From the NCBI GenBank assembly GCA_943842425.1, contig CALTBR010000001.1:558001-622000 (forward strand): a stretch of DNA of 64,000 nt. Reading direction: 5' to 3'. This document shows positions 49,085 through 55,721 of the stretch, one piece after another. The notes under the pieces were generated by a model. The model did not search any database and was not told the DNA's origin. It saw nothing but the letters and a program-made list of their open reading frames with translations. Within the stretch, counting starts at the first letter, position 1; each line of letters begins with the position of its first letter. The stretch is from UBA974 sp002292405 (lineage in GTDB: Bacteria > Bacteroidota > Bacteroidia > Flavobacteriales_D > Sanyastnellaceae). The position numbers were made by a program, and so were the translations under genes.

Positions 49085-52000
49085 ATGTTTGGTAAAAGTT
49101 TAAAAAAAAACATGAAATTATCAAATAGATTATTCCCTGCTATATTTATAGCTCTAACCTCTATTATTAGTTCAAACTTATATTCTCAAGAGTGTGATTT
49201 ACAGAACCCAATTAATAACTTAAATCAATCTCTGGATAATTTTGTGCGAGCCGCTGATGGTGGTGGACAGGTTTTTAAAGCTGGAGTTACAGGGTCTCTT
49301 ATGTCGTTACGATTTGCTGATACGATGTGTGGGTCTTCAGTATCATTTAATATTAGAGACTATGTAGGATTGGGTAATCCATACGGAGGGGCCGTCCTTG
49401 CTAGTGGCACAGCGTCTGAAAACACCTGGGGACAATTTATTTCTACTTTATCAGTTACACCAATATTAAATGCTGATTCTTATTATGTCATTCAAATAAC
49501 ATCTGGGTGCCCTGTATTTACTACTACTAACTCATACGATGGAGAAATTATTTTCACATGCACTCCAGGAGGATCCTGTCCTGGATGGGGAGAAGGAAAT
49601 GGAACGACAGGAGATTTGATGATTCAAACATCTATTTGCCCTTCTGATGAAGATTATCAATTTGGATGTATGTATGAATCTTCATGCAACTACGATCCAA
49701 CTGCCCAAATTAATGCTGGGTGTGATTATTCTGACTGTTACGGATGTACTGACGAAACAGCTTGTAATTTCGATGCTACGTCAGTGCACGATGATAATTC
49801 ATGTTTAGAGCTAGATTGTGCAGGAGCATGCGGAGGAGCTTCTGTAGTTGATTGTAACGGAGATTGTGGAGGGTCAGCATATATCCAGTGTGGATCATGT
49901 GTAGCAGGGAATACAGGAATAAGTCCTATAGCTGAAGACTTGTCATTTGTTGGTGGTAGCACATATAATTTTGTAGATCAAAGTTACTGTGAGCAGACCT
50001 TTATCCCTTCAGCTTCGGGAATCCTAGAATACATCAAAACACATAGCGCATGTAGTCCAAACTTTACGACACTTAGAGTTGAAACAACTTCTGGTCAAGT
50101 TCTTGCAACATATTCAAGTATTGCAACAAGTAGTGCTTTCAAAACCAATACCAGTAGTAACCCAACGTATTTAGAAGCAGGAGAAACGTATATCATTAGA
50201 GTAACCGGGGGATGTGTAAGATATACTAACTCCGATATCTATCCCGGAGAATTAACTCTGAATGGATACACTGGATGGGGAGAAGATTACACACAAGGAG
50301 GAGATTTAAATATATCTACTTTTTATTGCCCAGCGATAGGTGGATGTATGGATGAAACAGCTTGTAACTATGATGAAATAGCCAACGCTGATGATGGAAG
50401 TTGTGGTTTATTTGATGATTGTGGTGTTTGTGCTGGAGACAACTCATCATGTGGAGGTTGTACCGACGAAACAGCTTGTAACTTCGATGCAACAACATCT
50501 GTTGATGATGGGTCTTGTCTTTACATTGATGAATGTGGTGTCTGTGGGGGATCCGGCATACCGGAAGGATTTTGTGATTGCAATGGTCACACAACACAGA
50601 ACCCAATTAATAACTTAAATCAATCTCTGGATAATTTTGTGCGAGCCGCTGATGGTGGTGGACAGGTTTTTAAAGCTGGAGTTACAGGGTCTCTTATGTC
50701 GTTACGATTTGCTGATACGATGTGTGGGTCTTCAGTATCATTTAATATTAGAGACTATGTAGGATTGGGTAATCCATACGGAGGGGCCGTCCTTGCTAGT
50801 GGCACAGCGTCTGAAAACACCTGGGGACAATTTATTTCTACTTTATCAGTTACACCAATATTAAATGCTGATTCTTATTATGTCATTCAAATAACATCTG
50901 GGTGCCCTGTATTTACTACTACTAACTCATACGATGGAGAAATTATTTTTACATGCACTCCAGGAGGATCCTGTCCTGGATGGGGAGAAGGAAATGGAAC
51001 GACAGGAGATTTGATGATTCAAACATCTATTTGCCCTTCTGATGAAGATTATCAATTTGGATGTATGTATGAATCTTCATGCAACTACGATCCAACTGCC
51101 CAAATTAATGCTGGGTGTGATTATTCTGACTGTTACGGATGTACTGACGAAACAGCTTGTAATTTCGATGCTACGTCAGTGCACGATGATAATTCATGTT
51201 TAGAGCTAGATTGTGCAGGAGCATGCGGAGGAGCTTCTGTAGTTGATTGTAACGGAGATTGTGGAGGGTCAGCATATATCCAGTGTGGATCATGTGTAGC
51301 AGGGAATACAGGAATAAGTCCTATAGCTGAAGACTTGTCATTTGTTGGTGGTAGCACATATAATTTTGTAGATCAAAGTTACTGTGAGCAGACCTTTATC
51401 CCTTCAGCTTCGGGAATCCTAGAATACATCAAAACACATAGCGCATGTAGTCCAAACTTTACGACACTTAGAGTTGAAACAACTTCTGGTCAAGTTCTTG
51501 CAACATATTCAAGTATTGCAACAAGTAGTGCTTTCAAAACCAATACCAGTAGTAACCCAACGTATTTAGAAGCAGGAGAAACGTATATCATTAGAGTAAC
51601 CGGGGGATGTGTAAGATATACTAACTCCGATATCTATCCCGGAGAATTAACTCTGAATGGATACACTGGATGGGGAGAAGATTACACACAAGGAGGAGAT
51701 TTAAATATATCTACTTTTTATTGCCCAGCGATAGGTGGATGTATGGATGAAACAGCTTGTAACTATGATGAAATAGCCAACGCTGATGATGGAAGTTGTG
51801 TCTATATTAATGTTGGAGAATGTGACTGTGATGGCAATATCCTTGATGCCTTAAACATATGTAACGGAACATGTTTATCTGACGCTGATTCTGACGGAGT
51901 CTGTGACGATGTTGATGAATGTATAGGGGCATACGACGAATGTGGAGTTTGCAACGGAGACAATTCTTCTTGCTCGGGCTGTATAGATGAAAGCGCTTGT

Positions 52001-53722
52001 GATTATGACCCTGAGGCAATTTTTCAAGCATTTACGGAAGGAAGTGGTGAAGGAACATTAATTTTTACATGGACGCAAACTGGATCCTATGCTAATGAAG
52101 TTTCTGTCACGATAGCCGGAATCACCTTCAATACAACTAACCCGCCAACATTAAATCTAAACCCTGGTATTTATACCGTTTATGGAAATGACTCCTATGG
52201 TGATGGTTGGAATGGATATGTACTCGGAGTTACTGACGTAAGTTCAGGAACATTTACCTCGTTGACTTTCACTACTGGATATAGTGGTTCCGTTGAAGTA
52301 GAAGTTACAAGTTTGCAAGAAACATTATGCACCTATGGGGCATACGATGAATGTGGCACTTGTGATAACGATTCTTCAAACGACTGTGAACAAGATTGTG
52401 CTGGAAATTGGGGTGGAGATGCAGTATTAGACGAGTGTGGAACATGTAATGGCGAAGGCTTTGCAGAAGGAACTTGCGACTGTGACGGCAACGTTATAGA
52501 CAACTGTGGAGTTTGCGGTGGTTCTGATTCTTGTTGTGATAATTTACTGAGTGTAACTTCTATGGATGCTTCTTGTAATTCTTTAGACGGTTCAGTAACA
52601 GCATCTATTCTTGATTGCGAGATGACGACAGTCTCACTGTCTCCAATGACACAGAATTTCCTTACTATTGTTTCCAATGCAATGATGATGGATCAATATG
52701 CTTGGGATCTTTGTTCTAATGATGGAATGTGTTATATGATTGAGATGAGTATGATGGAAGGTATGGTGTATGGTGATGGATCTTATATAGATCCTTTCAT
52801 GGTGTCAGAGGAACTTATGGATTTATCAATGAATGCTGAACTGTCTCCAATGACACAGAATTTCCTTACTATTGTTTCCAATGCAATGATATGGATCAAT
52901 ATGCTTGGGATCTTTGTTTCTAATGATGGAATGTGTTATATGATTGAGATGACTATGATGGAAGGTATGGTGTATGGTGATGGATCTTATATAGATCCTT
53001 TCATGGTGTCAGAGGAACTTATGGATTTATCAATGAATAACTCTCAAAGTTCTTGTAGTGTTACATGGACTAATGAAGCTGGAGATTTTGTAGGAGACGG
53101 GATGACTTTAGGTGGTCTTGCCTCCGGTTTATATACGGCAAATATGACACATAGCAATGGCTGTACTGATGCTCAGACAATAGAAGTGGGTTACTCTTGC
53201 GCTGGTTGTATGGATCCTTTAGCTTGTAACTACTCTGATATCGCAAATCAAGATGATGGTCTTTGTCAATATCTTGACAGTTGTGGCGTTTGTGATGGAG
53301 CTGGAATTGCTGAAGGCGCTTGTGACTGTGACGGAAACGTCCTCGATGCAACAGGCGTTTGTGGTGGGGATTGTGAAGATGATTATAACGGAAATGGAGT
53401 ATGTGATAATGCAGAAATTCATGGATGCACTTACTCGGATGCTTCTAACTATAATCCTGAAGCAACAGATGATAATGGAAGTTGTACTTATGATAATTGT
53501 GATCCAAATGCCGGTTATGACTCAGGTTATGCTGCTGGTGAATCGTCAGTTGATATCACATCAGACAATGAGTCAGTTTATAATCAAGGATATGAAGCAG
53601 GATCTGAATCAGTTATTTGTCCTGAGACATCAAGCTGTCCTTCTGACTTAGACGGCAATGGATCGATTACTACTTCAGACCTTCTGGTCTTCTTGTCAAC
53701 TTTCGGTCAAATTTGTGATTAG
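49085..53722 (+). CDS. Giant secreted cysteine-rich repeat protein with internal 1.2-kb duplication
   Basis: Encodes 1,545 residues; ATG 49112 (MKLSNRLFPAIFIALTSI) is an alternative start before the signal peptide, which ends near NLYSQ. Residues 40-440 and 505-905 are two virtually identical copies. Each has two beta-rich domains ('FVRAADGGGQVFKAGVTGS'; 'YNFVDQSYCEQTFIPSASG') and cysteine-rich units of the GCTDETACNFDxxxxxDDxSC / CGVCxGDNSSC type. A 'DSYGDGWNGYV' jelly-roll-like domain is at about 980-1080. Two Met-rich 66-residue repeats lie at about 1185-1318. A Tyr/Gly/Glu linker precedes the tail 'CPSDLDGNGSITTSDLLVFL' (about 1518-1537), a dockerin/EF-hand-like loop. No canonical T9SS domain. 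Probably a surface or extracellular adhesin/structural protein; function unknown. Confidence 0.85.
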   Translation: MFGKSLKKNMKLSNRLFPAIFIALTSIISSNLYSQECDLQNPINNLNQSLDNFVRAADGGGQVFKAGVTGSLMSLRFADTMCGSSVSFNIRDYVGLGNPYGGAVLASGTASENTWGQFISTLSVTPILNADSYYVIQITSGCPVFTTTNSYDGEIIFTCTPGGSCPGWGEGNGTTGDLMIQTSICPSDEDYQFGCMYESSCNYDPTAQINAGCDYSDCYGCTDETACNFDATSVHDDNSCLELDCAGACGGASVVDCNGDCGGSAYIQCGSCVAGNTGISPIAEDLSFVGGSTYNFVDQSYCEQTFIPSASGILEYIKTHSACSPNFTTLRVETTSGQVLATYSSIATSSAFKTNTSSNPTYLEAGETYIIRVTGGCVRYTNSDIYPGELTLNGYTGWGEDYTQGGDLNISTFYCPAIGGCMDETACNYDEIANADDGSCGLFDDCGVCAGDNSSCGGCTDETACNFDATTSVDDGSCLYIDECGVCGGSGIPEGFCDCNGHTTQNPINNLNQSLDNFVRAADGGGQVFKAGVTGSLMSLRFADTMCGSSVSFNIRDYVGLGNPYGGAVLASGTASENTWGQFISTLSVTPILNADSYYVIQITSGCPVFTTTNSYDGEIIFTCTPGGSCPGWGEGNGTTGDLMIQTSICPSDEDYQFGCMYESSCNYDPTAQINAGCDYSDCYGCTDETACNFDATSVHDDNSCLELDCAGACGGASVVDCNGDCGGSAYIQCGSCVAGNTGISPIAEDLSFVGGSTYNFVDQSYCEQTFIPSASGILEYIKTHSACSPNFTTLRVETTSGQVLATYSSIATSSAFKTNTSSNPTYLEAGETYIIRVTGGCVRYTNSDIYPGELTLNGYTGWGEDYTQGGDLNISTFYCPAIGGCMDETACNYDEIANADDGSCVYINVGECDCDGNILDALNICNGTCLSDADSDGVCDDVDECIGAYDECGVCNGDNSSCSGCIDESACDYDPEAIFQAFTEGSGEGTLIFTWTQTGSYANEVSVTIAGITFNTTNPPTLNLNPGIYTVYGNDSYGDGWNGYVLGVTDVSSGTFTSLTFTTGYSGSVEVEVTSLQETLCTYGAYDECGTCDNDSSNDCEQDCAGNWGGDAVLDECGTCNGEGFAEGTCDCDGNVIDNCGVCGGSDSCCDNLLSVTSMDASCNSLDGSVTASILDCEMTTVSLSPMTQNFLTIVSNAMMMDQYAWDLCSNDGMCYMIEMSMMEGMVYGDGSYIDPFMVSEELMDLSMNAELSPMTQNFLTIVSNAMIWINMLGIFVSNDGMCYMIEMTMMEGMVYGDGSYIDPFMVSEELMDLSMNNSQSSCSVTWTNEAGDFVGDGMTLGGLASGLYTANMTHSNGCTDAQTIEVGYSCAGCMDPLACNYSDIANQDDGLCQYLDSCGVCDGAGIAEGACDCDGNVLDATGVCGGDCEDDYNGNGVCDNAEIHGCTYSDASNYNPEATDDNGSCTYDNCDPNAGYDSGYAAGESSVDITSDNESVYNQGYEAGSESVICPETSSCPSDLDGNGSITTSDLLVFLSTFGQICD
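49201..50405 (+). repeat. 1,205-bp internal repeat, copy 1
   Basis: Runs from ACAGAACCCAATTAATAAC to GATGGAAGTTGTG and recurs 1,395 bp downstream. Reading the two copies side by side, I see a single substitution (C at 49555, T at 50950). It encodes about 400 residues of the giant protein. Confidence 0.9.
50596..51800 (+). repeat. 1,205-bp internal repeat, copy 2
   Basis: The second copy of the 49201-50405 unit, in frame (offset 1,395 bp, exactly 465 codons). The 190 bp between the copies encode two further cysteine-rich units that have no counterpart after copy 2 at the nucleotide level. Confidence 0.9.
52637..52834 (+). repeat. Met-rich tandem unit, copy 1 (about 198 bp)
   Basis: Encodes 'LSPMTQNFLTIVSNAM' through 'MEGMVYGDGSYIDPFM' and 'EELMDLSMN'. 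The next copy begins 204 bp later. Confidence 0.85.
52841..53038 (+). repeat. Met-rich tandem unit, copy 2 with compensated frameshift
   Basis: Nearly identical to 52637-52834, but has lost one G in ATGATGATGG and gained one T in TTTGTTCT. The reading frame is shifted for about a dozen codons and then restored, so 'MDQYAWDLCS' of copy 1 becomes 'WINMLGIFVS' in copy 2. Confidence 0.85.
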
Positions 53723-53767
53723 AACCATCAACTTAAACGACGCATTCGCCGTGTGTTGATATATTGT

Positions 53768-53808
53768 TAAAAAACCCGTTCTGTGCGAAAGCGCAGGACG
53801 GGTTTTTT
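53768..53808 (+). terminator. Terminator after the giant repeat protein
   Basis: AACCCGTTCTGTGC pairs with GCGCAGGACGGGTT around a GAAA tetraloop, followed by TTTTTT. It lies 46 bp after the stop codon. Confidence 0.88.
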
Positions 53809-53862
53809 CGTTTTTTCGACCTCCCTCAATATGCCTGCTACTTATTGTCTTTTAAAAAAAAT

Positions 53863-53900
53863 AGCCCCGCTAACTCAACAGTTAACAGGGCTTTTTTTTT
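53863..53900. terminator. Terminator of tRNA-Cys
   Basis: AGCCC...TAAC pairs with GTTA...GGGCT, flanked by A8 on the left and T10 on the right. It can therefore end transcripts from either side; it is directly downstream of the minus-strand tRNA-Cys. Confidence 0.75.
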
Positions 53901-53904
53901 TATC

Positions 53905-53978
53905 TGGAGGTCCGAAGCGGATTCGAACCGCTGTAGCAGCTTTTGCAGAGCTGAGCCTAGCCGCTCGGCCATCGGACC
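53905..53978 (-). tRNA. tRNA-Cys (anticodon GCA)
   Basis: The minus strand gives acceptor GGTCCGA pairing with TCGGACC. The D-arm begins TGGCCGAGCGG, the anticodon loop CTCTGCAAAAG has GCA, and the T-arm is AGCGGTTCGAATCCGCT. Discriminator T; CCA is encoded at 53905-53907. Intact, although it lies inside the segment flanked by the 50-bp repeats. Confidence 0.95.
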
Positions 53979-54039
53979 CTTACACCACAAAGATACACAA
54001 CTGAGAGCGTAAGGATGCACTCATTACCATCTTCGTTGC

Positions 54040-54236
54040 ATGAATTTCAAGAGATTAATACCCAATACCCTGACAAAGGGTAATTTATTAGGGGGGCATA
54101 TGTGTGCTGGGAAGCGGCTTCAGCGGCTGACATAACAGATGGAAGAATAGCGGCGGTTTGGTTGGCTGCGATGTTTTTTGATGTTTTAGACGGATGGGCT
54201 GCGAGGAAACTAGGTGTTGAAGGCCCGATGGGTTTA
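54040..54236 (+). pseudogene. pssA: 5' fragment of phosphatidylserine synthase, frameshifted and truncated
   Basis: ATG 54040 opens 'MNFKRLIPNTLTKGNLLGG', the N-terminus of CDP-diacylglycerol--serine O-phosphatidyltransferase. After a G-run at about 54090-54096 the frame shifts by one base and continues 'AAVWLAAMFFDVLDGWAARK' then 'LGVEGPMGL', which contains the first part of the CDP-alcohol phosphatidyltransferase motif DGxxAR. The rest of the motif and about 150 residues are missing. Homology stops exactly where the right 50-bp repeat begins (54235). The gene product is essential for phosphatidylethanolamine synthesis, so an intact pssA should exist elsewhere. The fragment is a recombination scar or carried DNA. 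Confidence 0.75.
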
Positions 54237-54284
54237 CATAACGGGATATAATCGAAAGGTTGTCTCTCGTTTTTGTTTTTAACG
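54235..54284 (+). repeat. 50-bp direct repeat, right copy
   Basis: A 49/50 match to 48546-48595. It includes the full terminator hairpin of tRNA-Leu and T-tract but no tRNA; its left border is the cut end of the pssA fragment. Confidence 0.8.
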
Positions 54285-54312
54285 GAATCTAAGCGTAATA
54301 AGACCGATTCCT

Positions 54313-54696
54313 CTAGTCTGTAATCGTTTTTCTATCCAAGTAAACGATCACCAAGCTCGAGATTAGCATCAAGCCAGCAGGAAGAAACTTGATAGCTTCA
54401 TCGTTTACTCTGAAATGCATGACTATTGCGCCACACATGAGTACTGCTATTAACGATGCGCTAGGGACAATGGATTTTTTGTAGAAAAATCCAACCAACA
54501 GGCCTGTCGCAGACAATACTTTTAAAGCGCCAATAATATAGAACATGGTTTCACTTAGTCCATATACTGCGAATTCTTGAATCATATTTAATGCGTCTCC
54601 ACCTCTGTATATCGTTGCATTATTTAGTCTAAGGAGCCAGACATTAAGTACCAAAAGTGACACCACCAACATCAGGAGTTCTTTTATATATTTCAT
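54313..54696 (-). CDS. DoxX-like membrane protein
   Basis: Encodes 127 residues with four membrane helices (about 5-22, 47-70, 76-93 and 102-120). The layout and 'ETMFYIIGALKVLSATGLLV' (about 49-68) match the DoxX/DoxD-like family of small quinone-pathway or sulfur-oxidation-related membrane proteins found widely in Bacteroidota. The helix-2 'GALKVLSATGLL' is the recognisable family segment. Function in this lineage unknown. It overlaps the upstream DoxX-like gene by 4 bp (ATGA), so the two are translated together and may form a heteromer. Confidence 0.75.
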   Translation of the reverse strand: MKYIKELLMLVVSLLVLNVWLLRLNNATIYRGGDALNMIQEFAVYGLSETMFYIIGALKVLSATGLLVGFFYKKSIVPSASLIAVLMCGAIVMHFRVNDEAIKFLPAGLMLISSLVIVYLDRKTITD

Positions 54697-55046
54697 TTTA
54701 ATGTTTTTAAAGATTGCATGCTTTTAATAAAGATAAAGGAATTAAGAATAAAGTACCCTATTGCTGGCAATGACTGAATCGAATCATCTTCGATCTTAAT
54801 TCTTACAATTAAGGCACCAGTCATAAGCAGGGCCAAAAATAATGAGCTAACAATTGTGATCTTCACATTTAATCTTGACAACAATAGCCCCAAACCAAAA
54901 ACAACTTGGCTAAGTCCAATTAAGATTCTAAAGTCCGAAAACCCATACCTAATAAATTCATCGATATAAAATGGAACAAACAAGGTTGTTATTCCATAGA
55001 ATAGATGTGAAAAACCAGAGAAAATTCTAGAAATTAAAAGCGTCAT
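54693..55046 (-). CDS. Second DoxX-like membrane protein
   Basis: Encodes 117 residues with four membrane helices (about 5-25, 40-57, 65-82 and 92-110). 'FSGFSHLFYGITTLFVPFYI' and 'LIGLSQVVFGLGLLLSRLNV' (about 42-61) resemble DoxX-type proteins, and the charged loop 'RIKIEDDSIQSLPA' parallels 'RVNDEAIKFLPA' in the downstream gene. The two are therefore diverged paralogues. An exact -7 box TACTTTTG lies 4 nt before the ATG, so this gene heads a leaderless two-gene transcript. No redox cofactor motif is visible. Confidence 0.7.
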   Translation of the reverse strand: MTLLISRIFSGFSHLFYGITTLFVPFYIDEFIRYGFSDFRILIGLSQVVFGLGLLLSRLNVKITIVSSLFLALLMTGALIVRIKIEDDSIQSLPAIGYFILNSFIFIKSMQSLKTLK

Positions 55047-55050
55047 GCTG

Positions 55051-55058
55051 CAAAAGTA
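55051..55058 (-). promoter_or_regulatory. -7 box TACTTTTG before the DoxX-like pair
   Basis: An exact TAnnTTTG match on the minus strand, 4 nt before ATG 55046. Confidence 0.55.
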
Positions 55059-55148
55059 GATGTTTATTTTAATAAATCATCGATTCGTCTTGTTGGTTCT
55101 CGGTATACATCCGTCCGGGAATTTCAGTAAGACTGAGTTTATTTAAAT

Positions 55149-55493
55149 TTATTTAAAATCACAGGGTAAATAGAGAAGGTCAAAAACAATTGCAAATACG
55201 GCCGTTACGCTTGTTATGATAGACAACTGGGAAACGGATTTGAATTGAGATAATAACAATGGAAGCAAGCATAAAATCACTACAATTGTTGTCTTAATCA
55301 CAGCCTGTCCAGTTGTATATCTAACATAATTTAAAACTTCTTCGTTGTTTAAGTTGGTTTTTTTATGATGAATAAAAGAACTGACAATATGGATCGAGTC
55401 ATCTATGATTAGACCAAATGCAATCGTGAAGATAAACGCATTGGAAAGACTGATATAAAAGTCAAAAAGGTACAAGACTCCTACTGTAATCAT
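55149..55493 (-). pseudogene. C-terminal fragment of an RND/MMPL-type transporter
   Basis: Open for 114 codons, beginning inside what should be a membrane helix and preceded by an in-frame stop. 'FIFTIAFGLIIDDSIHIVSS' (about 20-39) is the RND/MMPL motif with the paired Asp residues of helix 4 or 10. 'YTTGQAVIKTTIVVILCLLP' and 'VFAIVFDLLYLP' follow in the normal order of the last helices. Full-length proteins are about 800 residues, so over 85% is missing. It may still be translated but cannot transport. It is part of a zone of gene remnants between the pssA fragment and the esterase gene. Confidence 0.7.
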
Positions 55494-55552
55494 TTAAAAG
55501 AGGGACTAATTTAGGATATAACTCGTATCTTGTTAACAAATATGTATATTCG

Positions 55553-55695
55553 TTAAACAATGTCAGAAATAATTTCCATATTGTGATCAGGGTTTACACC
55601 TCTATTCACAGTTTCCCTTAAGAATTTCTCTCATAAATAGTCTTATCTTTTAAAACATATTCCAAGACAAATAGGGATTTATATACTCCTTGTTC
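55553..55695 (-). pseudogene. Short frameshifted coding remnant, family unknown
   Basis: In the 228-bp gap the minus strand holds two open pieces. One ends 'KDKTIYERNS' and, after a one-base shift, the other reads 'LRETVNRGVNPDHNMEIISD' before a stop. The composition is protein-like. I do not recognise the family; it may be chance, but it lies beside the RND fragment in the same orientation. Confidence 0.3.
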
Positions 55696-55721
55696 ATTTT
55701 AAGAATTGTAATTCAAATCAC

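Noticed and set aside
49201..51800. Treating the 1.2-kb duplication as certain assembly error
   Set aside because: The copies are separated by a unique 190-bp coding spacer, differ by a substitution and keep the frame; error remains possible but is not the simplest reading.
53253..53651. Alternative-frame open stretch inside the giant repeat gene
   Set aside because: Met/Val/Ile-rich product caused by the repetitive GAT/GGA codon pattern of the host gene read in another frame; no start signal.
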